This document shows, one piece after another, positions 15,654-26,680 of a DNA stretch of 64,000 nt. The stretch lies in NCBI RefSeq assembly GCF_037935975.1, contig NZ_CP149817.1, forward strand, positions 1,922,001-1,986,000. Reading direction: 5' to 3'. A model generated the notes under the pieces. That model saw only the letters and a program-made list of their open reading frames with translations. It made no database searches and was not told the origin of the DNA. This stretch comes from Teredinibacter turnerae. GTDB lineage: Bacteria; Pseudomonadota; Gammaproteobacteria; Pseudomonadales; Cellvibrionaceae. The position numbers were made by a program, and so were the translations under genes. Every line of letters starts with the position of its first letter. Position 1 is the stretch's first letter.

Positions 15654-18600
15654 CTAGCTTTTGAAGAAAGCGACCATTTGGTCTAATTGATGCGCCATAT
15701 CCGCCATGCTTTCACTGGTTGCGGAGGCTTGTTCGACAAGGGCTGCGTTTTGTTGCGTCATTTGGTCCATATGAGCGACGGCTGTGTTTACCTGCTCAAT
15801 TCCGGTTGTTTGCTCGCGGGCAGAATTAAATATCTGCTCCATCATGTTGCCTACTTTTTCGATCTCCAGCACGATGGATTTTAACGTGGTGCCAGAGGCC
15901 TCCACCAGAGAAGTGCCATCTTCGACTTTTCGCACGGAGTCCTGAATCAGTTCTTTAATTTCTTTGGCCGCCGATGCTGAACGTTGTGCAAGGTTGCGGA
16001 CTTCTCCAGCAACTACAGCGAAACCGCGCCCTTGTTCACCTGCACGCGCTGCTTCTACTGCGGCATTGAGTGCGAGCAGATTGGTTTGGAAGGCAATTTC
16101 GTCGATCACGCCAATAATATTGGCAATTTTGGAACTGGACTCTGAGATCTCGCGCATCGCGTCTGTTGTCGCCTGCACCGATGCGTTTCCTTCTCTGGCG
16201 ATGTCCACCGAACTTGCGGCAAGCTGATTTGCCTCGCGCGCGTTGGCTTCACTGGTGCGCACGATGTTGATCATTTCTTCCATGCTGGACGCGGTTTCCT
16301 CCAGCGACGAGGCTTGTTCTTCGGTGCGCTGGCTGAGGTCGGCGTTGCCCATGGAAATTTCGTTCGTGCCGCGCGCAATATTGGCCGATGCCTCGCCGAT
16401 TTCGCTCATGACTTTGCGAAGCTTGTCGACCGTCGCGTTGGCGTCCTCTTTTAATTTGGCAAATTCACCCATGTAATTGCGGTCGATTTTCTGGCTTAAG
16501 TCACCCTTGGCAAGCGCAGAAAAAATGCGAATGATGTCTTCCAGAGCAATGTTGGTGGTTTTGAGCAGGCGGTTCAATCCATCGCTGACCTTGAGGAAAA
16601 AGCCCTGCTTGTTGGCGACGCTGAGTGAGCGGCTGAAATCGCCCGACGCGGCAGCGGATATCAGTTCATCAATTTCATTTTCCACCGCAATTTCGGCGGT
16701 GCGATCGAGCCATTCCATGACTACACCGATGCGATCCCCCTCGCTATTAATAATAGGGGTTGAGGCGAGAGCAAAGGTGCGCTTGCCGGCGCTGATTTCC
16801 AGGCGCCGAGTCTCCGACGATTGCATCAACAGGGACTGGTGATTACGTAATTCATGGTGAAAACTGTCCATGCTTTTGCCAAGAATGTCTCCTGCTGCGA
16901 AACCTGGGGTGGTCGCGCGGAAATCAGACTCTGCTCTCCTTAATGCATTTCCCAGGGCGCGGTTGGCGTAGATAACTTTGAACTCGCCATCGGCAATTAA
17001 CGTACTGGTTGAAGAGTTGTCCAGCGCCTGACGAATGCGCGCGTTTTCATCAGCGATTCGTTTATCTTCCTGTTCGCGGGCCAGGCGTTCGGTGATGTTT
17101 TCCCATTCGATAACGGAACCCAGGAACTCGCCATGTTCACCATGAATAGGCGTGGCGGACACATTAAACGTAAGCTTGCCAATGGGTAGGCTGAGTTTAT
17201 GGCTGCCTTTGAGTTGACGCATCATAGTGCGCTGGTGGTTGGCGGATTTATGGAACTGATCCGCATTGGCCCCCATTAATTTATCAGCGTTAAAGCTGGG
17301 TATTACCTGGCGAATTTCCCCATTCGCGTCACGCATCATCAGTTCCAGCGATTGATTCATGTAAATAATTTTGAAATCTTCATCGGCGATCATGACGGCA
17401 GTTGCTGAAACATCGAGTGCCTGCTTGATCACCAAGGTACGCGTAGCTTGCTCTTTAGCTTCCTGTGCAGCGGCAGCGGCCTTTTCAGCATTGGACTGCG
17501 CAATGGCTTGTTGTTCGAGTTGTGCGCCGTTGGCTTCGCGCACCTGTACAACCGCTTGATTGACACCTTTAACAATGGCGCCTAGCTGACCGGGGAATTG
17601 CCCCTTAACCTGGCCTGAGAAATCACCAGATGCGAGACCTTTTAAAATATCGCCGGTGCCGGTTAACGCAACAGATAAATTCCGCAACAGTGAATTAAAA
17701 GCGCGGCTCGTGTCACCTACTTCATCACGGAAAGTGATGGCCGCAGATTCGTAAAAGTTGCCATCGCGCTCAACTTGCTTTATGTGTTCACTCAGTTCGA
17801 CGATTGGACGGCTGATAAGTCGCGCAATTGAAACAGCCAGTAAAGAAATCAGCGCAGTAAATATCAAGGCGATTATGATTAAAGACCATTTCATTATTGT
17901 CACGCCGGAGAATGCTTCTGCTTTACCCACTTCGGCGATGACCGCCCAGCGAAAATCATCAATTTGCAATACGCCAAACGACGAAAGTACCGAGTCGCCT
18001 TTAAAGTCACGTATCACATCCTCACCAGATTCACCGCCGAAAGCCCTGCGTGTGGCTATGGTATCTACCCGTCCGGATTCTGGATTGCGAAACGAAGCGG
18101 TTACGCCATGATTTGCTAAATCATGGACGGCATCAGACCTCATCAACAAGTCTTCTCCCACCAAATAGGCTTCACCTGTTTCTCCCATGCCGGCGCGCTC
18201 GGCCATTATTTCGTTGATCGGGTCTAGCGGCAGTTGAAAAATCAATACGCTGATGAGTTCGTTGTTGTAGTAGATGGGGGTACTGATAAACCCGGCTGGA
18301 GCATTGTATGACGGCAGGTAACTGCTGAAATCGGTAATTGATGATTCCCCTGGTTGCAAGTTCAGCGCCCGATTGAAGGCTCTTGCGAGTGAAGAATTTG
18401 CATAGGGGCCGGTTTTGAGCGATGTTGCGAAATCAATCTCTTTAAATACAGAGTAAACAACACTGCCCGATTCCGGGTCTACCAGAAAAAAATCGTAATA
18501 ACCAAATTTCTCAAGATAGGCGCGAAAACCAGCATGGTACTTGGTGTGGGTACGGTGGTAAACACTACGGCCTTCGACGGCATCAAGTTTGTTTTTTTCT

Positions 18601-19085
18601 CCAATGGGGTAGGGGTTGCGCACAATATACTCGTATTGCATAGCGATAGCTGCTGGAGACAACTGCTCAAGGAGTGCTTCGACGTCTGCCATTTTTCCAT
18701 TGTTTTGCGAGCTGAACACGGAGTTAAAATCATTGCTGTAAAAGGTTTTTACGGCGGTCTTTCTCTCTTCCAATTCTGCCGGAGATAGGTCGTCTGAACT
18801 GATGACACGCTTAAATGAACGGGTGAAAGCACCCGCAGCATTGATGAGCATCGGGCTTTCAGCAATGCTCAAAATAATATTGCGATTGTTTTGGAAATAG
18901 CGCTCCATCTCGTTAATTTTCATTTGGCGAATGGCGTGGAGCTTGTTAGTGGCCTCATCGTGGAGCTGGCTGTCTGCGACCATAGAGGCGAGAAGAGAGA
19001 CAATAAGCATTGGCCCCAGCCCCACTAACAACAGGGTATAAATTTGCTTTTTCGCCAACGACAAATTCATGAACCAGTTTTTCAT
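15654..19085 (-). CDS. Methyl-accepting chemotaxis protein with Cache and two PAS domains
   Basis: A 1143-residue membrane chemoreceptor. It has a first helix at about residues 15-37 ([20 protein letters not shown]), a large periplasmic Cache-type sensor up to about residue 390 ([39 protein letters not shown]), a second helix ([18 protein letters not shown]) and HAMP. Two consecutive PAS domains share the phrases [11 protein letters not shown] and [11 protein letters not shown]. The conserved signalling hairpin is centred on [31 protein letters not shown]. It ends without a CheR-tethering pentapeptide. Two internal PAS domains suggest it senses redox or a cytoplasmic ligand as well as a periplasmic signal. 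Transcribed alone and terminated. Confidence 0.93.
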   Translation of the reverse strand: MKNWFMNLSLAKKQIYTLLLVGLGPMLIVSLLASMVADSQLHDEATNKLHAIRQMKINEMERYFQNNRNIILSIAESPMLINAAGAFTRSFKRVISSDDLSPAELEERKTAVKTFYSNDFNSVFSSQNNGKMADVEALLEQLSPAAIAMQYEYIVRNPYPIGEKNKLDAVEGRSVYHRTHTKYHAGFRAYLEKFGYYDFFLVDPESGSVVYSVFKEIDFATSLKTGPYANSSLARAFNRALNLQPGESSITDFSSYLPSYNAPAGFISTPIYYNNELISVLIFQLPLDPINEIMAERAGMGETGEAYLVGEDLLMRSDAVHDLANHGVTASFRNPESGRVDTIATRRAFGGESGEDVIRDFKGDSVLSSFGVLQIDDFRWAVIAEVGKAEAFSGVTIMKWSLIIIALIFTALISLLAVSIARLISRPIVELSEHIKQVERDGNFYESAAITFRDEVGDTSRAFNSLLRNLSVALTGTGDILKGLASGDFSGQVKGQFPGQLGAIVKGVNQAVVQVREANGAQLEQQAIAQSNAEKAAAAAQEAKEQATRTLVIKQALDVSATAVMIADEDFKIIYMNQSLELMMRDANGEIRQVIPSFNADKLMGANADQFHKSANHQRTMMRQLKGSHKLSLPIGKLTFNVSATPIHGEHGEFLGSVIEWENITERLAREQEDKRIADENARIRQALDNSSTSTLIADGEFKVIYANRALGNALRRAESDFRATTPGFAAGDILGKSMDSFHHELRNHQSLLMQSSETRRLEISAGKRTFALASTPIINSEGDRIGVVMEWLDRTAEIAVENEIDELISAAASGDFSRSLSVANKQGFFLKVSDGLNRLLKTTNIALEDIIRIFSALAKGDLSQKIDRNYMGEFAKLKEDANATVDKLRKVMSEIGEASANIARGTNEISMGNADLSQRTEEQASSLEETASSMEEMINIVRTSEANAREANQLAASSVDIAREGNASVQATTDAMREISESSSKIANIIGVIDEIAFQTNLLALNAAVEAARAGEQGRGFAVVAGEVRNLAQRSASAAKEIKELIQDSVRKVEDGTSLVEASGTTLKSIVLEIEKVGNMMEQIFNSAREQTTGIEQVNTAVAHMDQMTQQNAALVEQASATSESMADMAHQLDQMVAFFKS

Positions 19086-19435
19086 GCGAATTCCCTGTGA
19101 GTGGTCTCTTTTGACGAGTTGCAGGTGAGAAGAGTACGCGCGATGGATATAAATGCGCGATTTTCATAACCAAAAGGATAGTGGATTGCTTGTAGCCGGT
19201 TAGATCTATGTGTTATAGCCGGTCTTATTCTCAACAGTGTTCGTCTTCCTAGTCGTTATCGGACAGCGTTACAATACCGCTTATAACGCGGGTGCCCGTG
19301 TGGTTATCTGCTTTGACGGTGGCGGGCTAGTCGTATCTGTGGTGACAGGGCCATAGTATCTGTGTTGAAATTCGCGGCACTTTGATCGCCGACGATGGGC
19401 GATCAACCAGCCTAATGTTTTATTTTGGGGGACAA
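19086..19435. other. Divergent intergenic region
   Basis: About 350 bp between the chemoreceptor and the Gfo/Idh oxidoreductase, which are divergent. No coding sequence, RNA or convincing promoter hexamers were identified. Confidence 0.4.
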
Positions 19436-20437
19436 ATGCAAACCACAAATAACAAGCTTCGCTGGGGTATTCTCAGCACCGCCAATATAGCGCGGGAGAA
19501 AGTGATTCCTGCTATTCAGGCCTCAGCGCATAACGAGGTCGTTGCAATCTGCTCGCGCAGCCAGTCTGCCGCCGAGCAGGCTGCGGCACAACTGAATATT
19601 CCCTTTGCGTTCGGCGACTATGAGCAGCTGCTCAACGCTGATCAGGTGGATATTATCTATAACCCGCTGCCTAACCATTTGCATGTGCCCTGGAGTATTC
19701 GCGCGCTCGAAGCTGGCAAGCATGTGTTGTGTGAAAAGCCGATTGGCCTGGATGTCGCAGATACGCAAAAACTGCTGGATGCGGCAGCGCAGTTTCCGCA
19801 GCTAAAAGTTATGGAGGCTTTTATGTACCGCTTCCACCCACAATGGGCGCTCGCGAGGCAACTTATCGAAGAGGGACGCATTGGTAAAGTACACGGCATT
19901 GAGGCCATGTTTACCTATTACAATCGCGACCCGGCAAATGTCCGCAATATGCCTGGCATCGGTGGTGGTGGTTTGTTGGATATCGGCTGCTATTGTATTT
20001 CTGCCAGTCGCTACTTATTGGCCAAAGAGCCAGTAGCGGTTACCGGTAAATTGGTGATGGACGACCAGTTCGGGGTCGATATTCACGCGCAGGGGCTGCT
20101 GGATTTTGGCGACGTGAGAGCCAGCTTCTATTGCTCCACTCAGAGCGAGCCTTCGCAGCGCGTTTATGTGAGCGGTGAGAAAGGCAGCCTGTTGATTGAT
20201 TTTCCGTTCTATCAGCCAGACGATTGTCCGGCGCAGGTCACGCTGTTTAAAGATCGGGTTCCTGAAGTGTTTACTTTGCCAGTGTGCAACCATTACACCT
20301 TGCAGGCGGATGCATTGGCGCAGAGCATTCGTGAAGATACTCCCGTGCCGACGCCCTTGAGTGACGCGCTAGCCAATATGAAAGTGATCGATGCGGTATT
20401 CGCGAGTGGCTCCGCAGGCCGTTGGGTAGAAGTCTAA
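19436..20437 (+). CDS. Gfo/Idh/MocA family NAD(P)-dependent oxidoreductase
   Basis: A 333-residue cytoplasmic sugar- or inositol-type dehydrogenase. The N-terminal Rossmann fold (LRWGILSTANIAREKVIPAI) is followed by the family motif EKP in HVLCEKPIGLD and the C-terminal sheet domain (FTYYNRDPANVRNMPGIGGGGLLDIGCYCI). I chose the ATG at 19436 because GGGGGA precedes it. Neighbouring glucokinase and ROK kinase suggest sugar metabolism, but the substrate cannot be read from the sequence. Confidence 0.88.
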   Translation: MQTTNNKLRWGILSTANIAREKVIPAIQASAHNEVVAICSRSQSAAEQAAAQLNIPFAFGDYEQLLNADQVDIIYNPLPNHLHVPWSIRALEAGKHVLCEKPIGLDVADTQKLLDAAAQFPQLKVMEAFMYRFHPQWALARQLIEEGRIGKVHGIEAMFTYYNRDPANVRNMPGIGGGGLLDIGCYCISASRYLLAKEPVAVTGKLVMDDQFGVDIHAQGLLDFGDVRASFYCSTQSEPSQRVYVSGEKGSLLIDFPFYQPDDCPAQVTLFKDRVPEVFTLPVCNHYTLQADALAQSIREDTPVPTPLSDALANMKVIDAVFASGSAGRWVEV

Positions 20438-20469
20438 AAGCGGAGCCAAGCTCAACAGGCCCTAGTTAA

Positions 20470-20500
20470 ACGCGGAGCTTATTCAGCAGGCTCCGCGTTA
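20470..20500. terminator. Strong bidirectional stem-loop between convergent genes
   Basis: AACGCGGAGC and GCTCCGCGTT form a perfect ten-bp stem with an 11-base loop midway between the ends of the oxidoreductase and cyclophilin genes. No clear poly-T tract, but position and stability suggest termination in both directions. Confidence 0.7.
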
Positions 20501-20524
20501 TGTTCTATCTAGCCCGGGATCTGT

Positions 20525-21316
20525 TTAGCGGCGGCGCAGCCAGCCGACTGCCGCTAACATTGCCAGTATGGCCCAAGGCATGCTGCCACCACCATCGCCG
20601 CCGGATGAAGGTGCAGGGGTCGGCTGTGCAGTAATGAGGGTGTTTTTTGCTGGAGACAGGTCGCCGAGGGTATCGGTGGCCGCATCTGTTACCGTGATTG
20701 CGTAGATGGTAATGAAGTTGTCGGCTTCTACCTCGACACCGTTACTTGCGTCTTCGCTGGTGTAGTCAACCAAAGGGACTGTGGTGAATGAACCTCCCAT
20801 GTTAAAGATGGTTTGGTCCGCCATCGCGTCCACAATATCCATCCCATCATCTTTTACCTGGCCAAACACGGTGAAGCCGCCGTTTTGAAGGTCCAGGTTT
20901 GCGCTATTGTTGCCGAGGTTGAAGTACCACTGGTTGGTGGCGCTGTCCGGATTACCCCCCAGCTTCGCCATCGCAATAGTTCCCCGCAGGTTGGAGTATT
21001 CGGGCTCGTTGACTACGGCCGGGCGGCTTTCGATGGACTCCAGCTTCGCTTCATCATTGAAGATAAAGCCACCGCCCTGGACAACGAAATTCGGTGCCAG
21101 ACGATGGATCACTGAATCAGTGTAGGTACCATCTGAGACGTATTGCAGGAAGTTCTCTACGGTTTTGGGTGTGTTCTCATCAAACAGAATAACTTCAAAG
21201 TCACCCAGCGAGGTTTGAAATTGGACCGTTGTGGCGTTGGCAAAATTGCCTGCTGCCAGGGTGGCAGCCACAAAAAGGGCCTTTCGGCAGTAGCGCGTTA
21301 ACACATTCATTTTCAT
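20525..21316 (-). CDS. Peptidyl-prolyl isomerase (cyclophilin) with GlyGly-CTERM tail
   Basis: A 263-residue exported cyclophilin. A signal peptide (ALFVAATLAAGNFANA) is followed by the cyclophilin core (FQTSLGDFEVILFDENTPKTVENFL, SVIHRLAPNFVVQGGG, TNQWYFNLG, FTVFGQV). After a proline/glycine linker the C-terminus is GGGSMPWAILAMLAAVGWLRRR: glycines, one membrane segment and terminal arginines. This is the GlyGly-CTERM signal, processed by rhombosortase and linked to type II secretion, so the enzyme is probably displayed on or released from the cell surface. The open frame extends upstream to 21397, but the ATG at 21316 places the signal peptide correctly. Confidence 0.87.
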   Translation of the reverse strand: MKMNVLTRYCRKALFVAATLAAGNFANATTVQFQTSLGDFEVILFDENTPKTVENFLQYVSDGTYTDSVIHRLAPNFVVQGGGFIFNDEAKLESIESRPAVVNEPEYSNLRGTIAMAKLGGNPDSATNQWYFNLGNNSANLDLQNGGFTVFGQVKDDGMDIVDAMADQTIFNMGGSFTTVPLVDYTSEDASNGVEVEADNFITIYAITVTDAATDTLGDLSPAKNTLITAQPTPAPSSGGDGGGSMPWAILAMLAAVGWLRRR

Positions 21317-21495
21317 TATGTTGTTTACCTTTGGTATGGCCGGATTGAGAGCAAACGGCCATTTTACCGACAATAACGGCTTTTGCGGGGTAAACATTTG
21401 TAATTGGTGGCAGAAGGCGGGTCGCTTGACGCGCTTTCTGCCAGCACCGAAAATGCCGGTTGTTGAACGCCCAATAGAATTTTAAGGATAAGCCT

Positions 21496-22455
21496 ATGTT
21501 CCCTTCCATTGTTGCCGACATCGGCGGCACAAATGCTCGTTTCGCGTTGGTAACTGGTACAGAAAATGGCCAGTTTGTTATCGAAAATATTCAGATCCTC
21601 AATGGTGCTGAATACGAAGGCTTTGCTGACGCACTGCGGGCATACATGGATTCGCTCGGTTCACTCAAGCCCTTTTCTGCCTGTGTTGCCATCGCGGGCC
21701 CCATTGCTGGGGATAGCGTACAAATGACCAACCTGAGCTGGTCGTTTACCCAATCTGGCATCCGCAAAGCGTTCGGCTTCGAAAAATTTGCCGTGATTAA
21801 CGATTTCGGTGCGCTTGCGGTGGCGACCAGTGCACTTAACCCCACCGATCTCGTTTCTGTTAAAGGCGGCTCAAGGAACCCGGAAGGCAACAAGGCTATT
21901 ATGGGCCCAGGCACTGGACTCGGTGTGGCGGGGCTGGCGTATACCGGTTCTAACTGGCTGCCAATCCCCAGCGAAGGGGGGCATGTGAATATTGCACCTG
22001 CATCCGCGCTGGAATGCGAGGTTATTAAAGCGGCTATCGCCACCCATGGCCACGTGTCTGCAGAAACGTTTATTTCGGGCCCAGGGCTGGTGAATTTATA
22101 TCGCGCCCTGTGCGAGGTTAACGGTGTGTCTCCTCGCGAGCTGCAACCGAAAGATATCACTGCGGATGCCATGTCAGCTGCGGATCAAACCTGCGTGTAT
22201 ACCCTTAACCTGTTCTGTAGTTTTTTGGGCACAGTGGCGGGCAATCTGGCATTAACGTATGGCGCCAGTGGTGGCGTTTATCTGGCGGGCGGCATTTTGC
22301 CGCGGATGCTGGATTTTCTGAAAGACAGCGATTTTAAATCGCGCTTCTCCAACAAAGGGGTAATGTCTCACTACGTGGATGATATTCCCGTGGATATTAT
22401 TGCCCATCCACAAACCGCATTTTTGGGTGCCGCGACCTGGCTCGCACAGCTGTAG
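21496..22455 (+). CDS. glk: Glucokinase
   Basis: A 319-residue ATP-dependent glucokinase of the bacterial Glk family, which makes glucose-6-phosphate. It has the phosphate-1 motif VADIGGTNARFALV, the catalytic aspartate in FAVINDFGALAVA, GPGTGLGVAGLAY, and the EGGHVN motif in PIPSEGGHVNIAP. The length is normal for Glk and it is distinct from the ROK family kinase at 30520. An AAGGAT ribosome site precedes the ATG. Confidence 0.94.
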   Translation: MFPSIVADIGGTNARFALVTGTENGQFVIENIQILNGAEYEGFADALRAYMDSLGSLKPFSACVAIAGPIAGDSVQMTNLSWSFTQSGIRKAFGFEKFAVINDFGALAVATSALNPTDLVSVKGGSRNPEGNKAIMGPGTGLGVAGLAYTGSNWLPIPSEGGHVNIAPASALECEVIKAAIATHGHVSAETFISGPGLVNLYRALCEVNGVSPRELQPKDITADAMSAADQTCVYTLNLFCSFLGTVAGNLALTYGASGGVYLAGGILPRMLDFLKDSDFKSRFSNKGVMSHYVDDIPVDIIAHPQTAFLGAATWLAQL

Positions 22456-22550
22456 TTCATCTATTTCGCCAGTACCTGCATTGAATAGCCCATAGATGTT
22501 GTTGCTGAACTCTTTCGTGCTCAACGTGTGGTGCTCAATGGGTTATTCCG

Positions 22551-23482
22551 CTAATGTGCCTGTTCGATGACGGGTTGCGACGGGGCAGGCAGGGCGGGGC
22601 TGGGGTTGAGGAGCAAATGTGGCCGTGCCAGCGGGCTGGTTTTGGCAACATAGGGGTTGCGCAGCAGGATAAGCTTTTTATGCTGCTGCAGCTCGCTGAT
22701 GATACCGGCAAATTGCTGCTTGAAAAACTGGTCAAAACGCCCATTCGCCTCCAGTTTTTTAAGCCCTTTCATTACTCTTTTAGCGAGTTCGGATACCTGG
22801 GACTAACCTGATAAATCACCGGGAACGGGTAGTACAGCAGTAAGTCGTGGTCGACAACGATATTCGGGTGCAAATCTTTTTGTGCCTTTACCGCTTGCAC
22901 AACTTCGTGCGCTCCCAACATCAAGTAATCGAAACGTCCGCGATCCAGCATTTCGAAAAGACTTTTGTATTCGCCCGAAGCGTTTACCTGTATCCCGTTG
23001 TGCTGCAAGATGGCCACATCGAGCCAACCGCGCCCCTGGCCTGCGACAAAACGTGATAACCCGGCAACACTGTTAATCGTGGAAAAGTCATTCTGCCGTG
23101 ATTTAAGAATCGCCAGTCTGCGATACCCCAACAGCCCTTGCAGGATCGGAAAGTCCACCTCCAGCAAATGGGTGTACATATTTTGATTGTCTGGCCGCGA
23201 TGCACTCACATAAATATTCACCACTATGCCCTCGCCGAGTAGCCGGCGGCCGCGGTTTACGCCCAGTACATCGTCCACCAATTCCAGTTGATATTCGCCA
23301 TACTCCTCGACGGTTTCGTCGAGAGCCATGGCGAGCAATTGTGCATCGTAGGCGTCGCGTCCTGGTCCCCCTGCCCAAAATTTGACAAGGTCTTTGCCAT
23401 TGGCGGTGGGTATCGCAAAAAGCAGGCAGGCGGCGAAGCTGCGAATCAGAATGGACAGCATTGTGTGATTTGCTTTGGTCAT
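22551..23482 (-). pseudogene. Frameshifted periplasmic solute-binding-like protein
   Basis: The 5' part (22772-23482, 236 codons) encodes a signal peptide (SFAACLLFAIPTANG) and a type-2 periplasmic binding fold, ending VIYQVSPRYPNSLKE and a stop. The remaining C-terminus continues in another frame as LAKRVMKGLKKLEANGRFDQFF to a stop at 22551. Reading across the junction, one missing G near 22790 (CCGAACTC where CCGGAACTC is expected) restores a continuous protein of about 310 residues that aligns with its paralogue at 11327-12277. Either the gene is recently inactivated or the base is a sequencing error. No transporter partner is present. Confidence 0.82.
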
Positions 23483-23550
23483 GATCTTTGAGTTTAGCGG
23501 AATGCGATTTGGCTCGCACTTTCACTGCTCGTATCACAGGTGCAACGCAA

Positions 23551-26500
23551 CTAGTGGAAGTCGCGAGATCTCAGGGCCAGCGATTCCAGGCGGTCAGAAT
23601 AATCCAGCAACTGGCCCGCGACGACGTGAATCACGGGCGTCGCGTCAGTGGCAGCTGTGGGTGTGCTGCGCTCGAGGTGGCCCTTCACGATGAGCAATTT
23701 GCTGGTGAGCAACGCTTTGCGGTAGCGTTCCTGTGTACTTTTCCATACCACTACATTGATATTGCCGGTTTCATCTTCCAGGGTGAGAAACAAGGTGCCT
23801 TTGGCAGTACCCGGCCGTTGACGCCCGGTTACCAGGCCAGCCACCTGGACAAAGCGCCCGTGCGATAAACCAGAGAGCTGGCGCTGTTGTTTGCAGCGGC
23901 TAAAGGGGTATTCCTGGCGCAAAATGGCCATGGGGTGCACCCGCAACGACAATCCCGTGGTGTTGTAATCGCTGGTGAGGTCTTTTTCCAGGCTCGGTGG
24001 CGTGGTTAGCAGGGCGTCATCTGGCGGCGGTTCATCGTCGAACAAGCCTGCCTGGGCTTCCACCGAGGCGGCCTGCCAATGGGCCAAATGGCGGTTGCCT
24101 GCAAGCGAGTGAAGCGCGTCGGCGGCGGCGAGTTTTTGCAAATCGGCGCGGCTGAGTCCACTGCGCCGGGCAAGTTGCTGAATATCCCGGTAGGGCTGCT
24201 GGGCGCGATTATCCGCAATGCGCTGCGCGGCTTCGCTATCCAGCCCTTTAATTCGCGTGAAACCCAGGCGTATGGCCCAGGGCGTTCGGTAGCTGTTTGC
24301 GGGTTCCAGGGCAGATTCTGCTTCGCTGTGGTTCACATCCACCGGGAGTACTGGAATACCGTGACGACGGGCGTCCTGTATTAATTGCGACGGCGAATAG
24401 AAGCCCATTGGCTGGCTGTTGAGCAGGGCACAGTAAAACGCGGCCGGGTGGTGGCATTTCAGCCAAGACGAGGCGTAACAGAGAATGGCAAAGCTGGCAG
24501 AGTGGGATTCGGGAAAACCGTAGCCGCCAAACCCTTTGATTTGCTCAAACAGGCGATGGGCAAAATCCAGTTCGTACCCGTTATTCAGCATGCCTTGAAT
24601 AAAGGTTTCCTCAAACTGCAGAAGGTTGCCGTTTTTACCCCAGCTGGCCATGGCGCGCCGCAAGCGATCGGCCTCGCCGCCACTGAAGCCGGCGGCAACC
24701 ATCGCCAGGCGGATCGCCTGCTCCTGAAAAATAGGAACGCCCAGGGTGGGCTTGAGTACATCTGCAATATCTGGGCTCTGGTAGCTAACAGGTTCGAGGC
24801 CGTCGCGGCGGCGCAGGTAGGGGTGCACCATGTCCCCCTGAATGGGGCCGGGGCGCACAATAGCGATTTCGATCACCAGATCGTAAAACGTGCGTGGCCG
24901 CAGGCGGGGCAGCATCGACATTTGGGCGCGGGACTCAATCTGAAATACGCCTACGGTATCGGCGGCACAGAGCATATCGTAAGTGTGCGGGTCTTCCGGG
25001 GGGATATCTGCCAGGCTGGCAATGGCCGGTTCGTAGCGGTTCACCATCGCCAGTGTTTTGCGCAGGGCTGTGAGCATACCCAGAGCCAATACGTCCACTT
25101 TTAACAGTCCCATCGCTTCCAGGTCTTCCTTATCCCACTGAATAACGGTGCGATCTGGCATGCTGGCGTTTTCAACGGGCACCAGGTCACTGACTTTATC
25201 CTGGGTGATTACAAAGCCGCCCACATGTTGCGATAAATGGCGGGGAAAGCCAATGATCTGCTGTACCAGAGCGAAAAACTGCTGCACCAGCTGACGTTCT
25301 GTTTGTACCCCGGCGGCCTCAATACGTTTTACCAGATCGCCCGTTCTGTCCCACCAGGCGAGAGATTTTGCCAGGTGGTCGATCAGTGCCGGGTCTAACC
25401 CAAGGGCTTTGCCGACATCGCGAATAGCACTGCGCGAGCGATAGCTGATAACCGTCGCAGCCAGGGCCGCGCGCTGACGGGAATACTTGGTGTAGATATA
25501 TTGAATAACGTCTTCGCGCCGCTGGTGCTCAAAGTCCACATCAATATCGGGTGGCTCATCGCGCTCTTTGGAAATAAAACGTTCGAATAACACATTGATC
25601 TGTCCCGGCGCGATTTCGGTAATAAACAGGCAGTAGCACACCACGGAATTAGCGGCAGAGCCGCGCCCCTGGCACAAAATATTCTGCTGTCTGGCGAAAG
25701 CGACAATGTCGTGGACCGTTAAAAAATAATATTCGTAGTGGAGCTCTTCGATCAGCGCCAGCTCTTTGGTCAGAATGGCTTCTGCCTGAGCGGGCACGCC
25801 ATCTGGCCAGCGCCTGGCTTTGCCGTTATCGACGAGTGCGCGTAAATGCGCGATTGGACTGAAGCCTTTGGGTACCAGTTCTTGCGGGTACTGGTATTTG
25901 AGTTCATTCAGCGAGAAGTTGCAGCGTTCGGCTATGAGCAGGGTTTGCTTTATTAGCCCTGGAGGATAGAGATAAAACACTTCATCAATGGCCTTCAGGT
26001 AATTCTCGCCATTACTTTGCAAGCGGGTGCCGAGCTGACGTACCGAGGTATTGTGATCGATGGCGGTGAGTACATCCTGCAGGGGTTTGCGCTCTGCGTT
26101 GTGCATTAGCGCCAGATGGCTTGCGACCATGGGAAGCTGGTAGGTTGCAGCGAGGTTTTGCCATTGTTGAAACAGGTGCTGCTCTCCGCCAGTCAGCTGG
26201 TGACTAACGCCAAGCCAGAGGCGTTGTTTAAAGGCTGCTGAGAAAATACGGGCGTTATCTTCAGTGGCGGTATTGGCGGTTGGCAGCCATATAATCAAAC
26301 AGGTTTGCAGGCGAAAACGCAGGTCATCCATATGGGCGGTGTACTCGCCCTTGTCGGCACGGCGGCGGGCGAGAGTAATAAAACCGGAAAGCTCCGCATA
26401 CGCCGCCCGATCAGGCGCCAGAGCAATGAGTTCGCAGTTGTTGGACAGCTTAAAATAGCTGCCAACAATAAGTTTAATACCACATTCTTCAGCCCTAACA

Positions 26501-26652
26501 TGGGCTTTAACGATGCCCGCGAGAGAGCATTCGTCGGTGAGTGCAATGGCGTCGTAGCCCAGGCGGTGCGCCTGCTCAACCATTTCGGCCGGGTGCGAGG
26601 CGCCGCGCAGAAACGTGAAATTGCTGAATGTGAAAAGGTGTGCGTATGCCAT
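23551..26652 (-). CDS. dnaE2: Error-prone DNA polymerase DnaE2 (ImuC)
   Basis: A 1033-residue C-family polymerase alpha subunit of the DnaE2 type. The PHP domain begins YAHLFTFSNFTFLRGASHP; polymerase motifs include GRGSAANSVVCY, PDIDVDFEH and FGFPESHSASFAIL-like sequence (GYGFPESHSASFAIL); the C-terminal OB-fold contains TLEDETGNINVVVW. It performs SOS mutagenic translesion synthesis with ImuA and ImuB. Length matches DnaE2 rather than the replicative DnaE1 (about 1160). A perfect LexA box lies 12 bp upstream of the start. Unusually, it is separated from imuB by a gene for an exported protein. Confidence 0.95.
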   Translation of the reverse strand: MAYAHLFTFSNFTFLRGASHPAEMVEQAHRLGYDAIALTDECSLAGIVKAHVRAEECGIKLIVGSYFKLSNNCELIALAPDRAAYAELSGFITLARRRADKGEYTAHMDDLRFRLQTCLIIWLPTANTATEDNARIFSAAFKQRLWLGVSHQLTGGEQHLFQQWQNLAATYQLPMVASHLALMHNAERKPLQDVLTAIDHNTSVRQLGTRLQSNGENYLKAIDEVFYLYPPGLIKQTLLIAERCNFSLNELKYQYPQELVPKGFSPIAHLRALVDNGKARRWPDGVPAQAEAILTKELALIEELHYEYYFLTVHDIVAFARQQNILCQGRGSAANSVVCYCLFITEIAPGQINVLFERFISKERDEPPDIDVDFEHQRREDVIQYIYTKYSRQRAALAATVISYRSRSAIRDVGKALGLDPALIDHLAKSLAWWDRTGDLVKRIEAAGVQTERQLVQQFFALVQQIIGFPRHLSQHVGGFVITQDKVSDLVPVENASMPDRTVIQWDKEDLEAMGLLKVDVLALGMLTALRKTLAMVNRYEPAIASLADIPPEDPHTYDMLCAADTVGVFQIESRAQMSMLPRLRPRTFYDLVIEIAIVRPGPIQGDMVHPYLRRRDGLEPVSYQSPDIADVLKPTLGVPIFQEQAIRLAMVAAGFSGGEADRLRRAMASWGKNGNLLQFEETFIQGMLNNGYELDFAHRLFEQIKGFGGYGFPESHSASFAILCYASSWLKCHHPAAFYCALLNSQPMGFYSPSQLIQDARRHGIPVLPVDVNHSEAESALEPANSYRTPWAIRLGFTRIKGLDSEAAQRIADNRAQQPYRDIQQLARRSGLSRADLQKLAAADALHSLAGNRHLAHWQAASVEAQAGLFDDEPPPDDALLTTPPSLEKDLTSDYNTTGLSLRVHPMAILRQEYPFSRCKQQRQLSGLSHGRFVQVAGLVTGRQRPGTAKGTLFLTLEDETGNINVVVWKSTQERYRKALLTSKLLIVKGHLERSTPTAATDATPVIHVVAGQLLDYSDRLESLALRSRDFH

Positions 26653-26664
26653 GCGTTAAGTATA

Positions 26665-26680
26665 CTGTTTAAATATACAG
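26665..26680. promoter_or_regulatory. LexA (SOS) box upstream of dnaE2
   Basis: CTGTTTAAATATACAG is a perfect CTGT-N8-ACAG operator within TA...TT flanks, 12 bp before the dnaE2 start codon. It gives dnaE2 its own SOS-controlled promoter. The rest of the 220-bp gap holds no gene. Confidence 0.9.
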
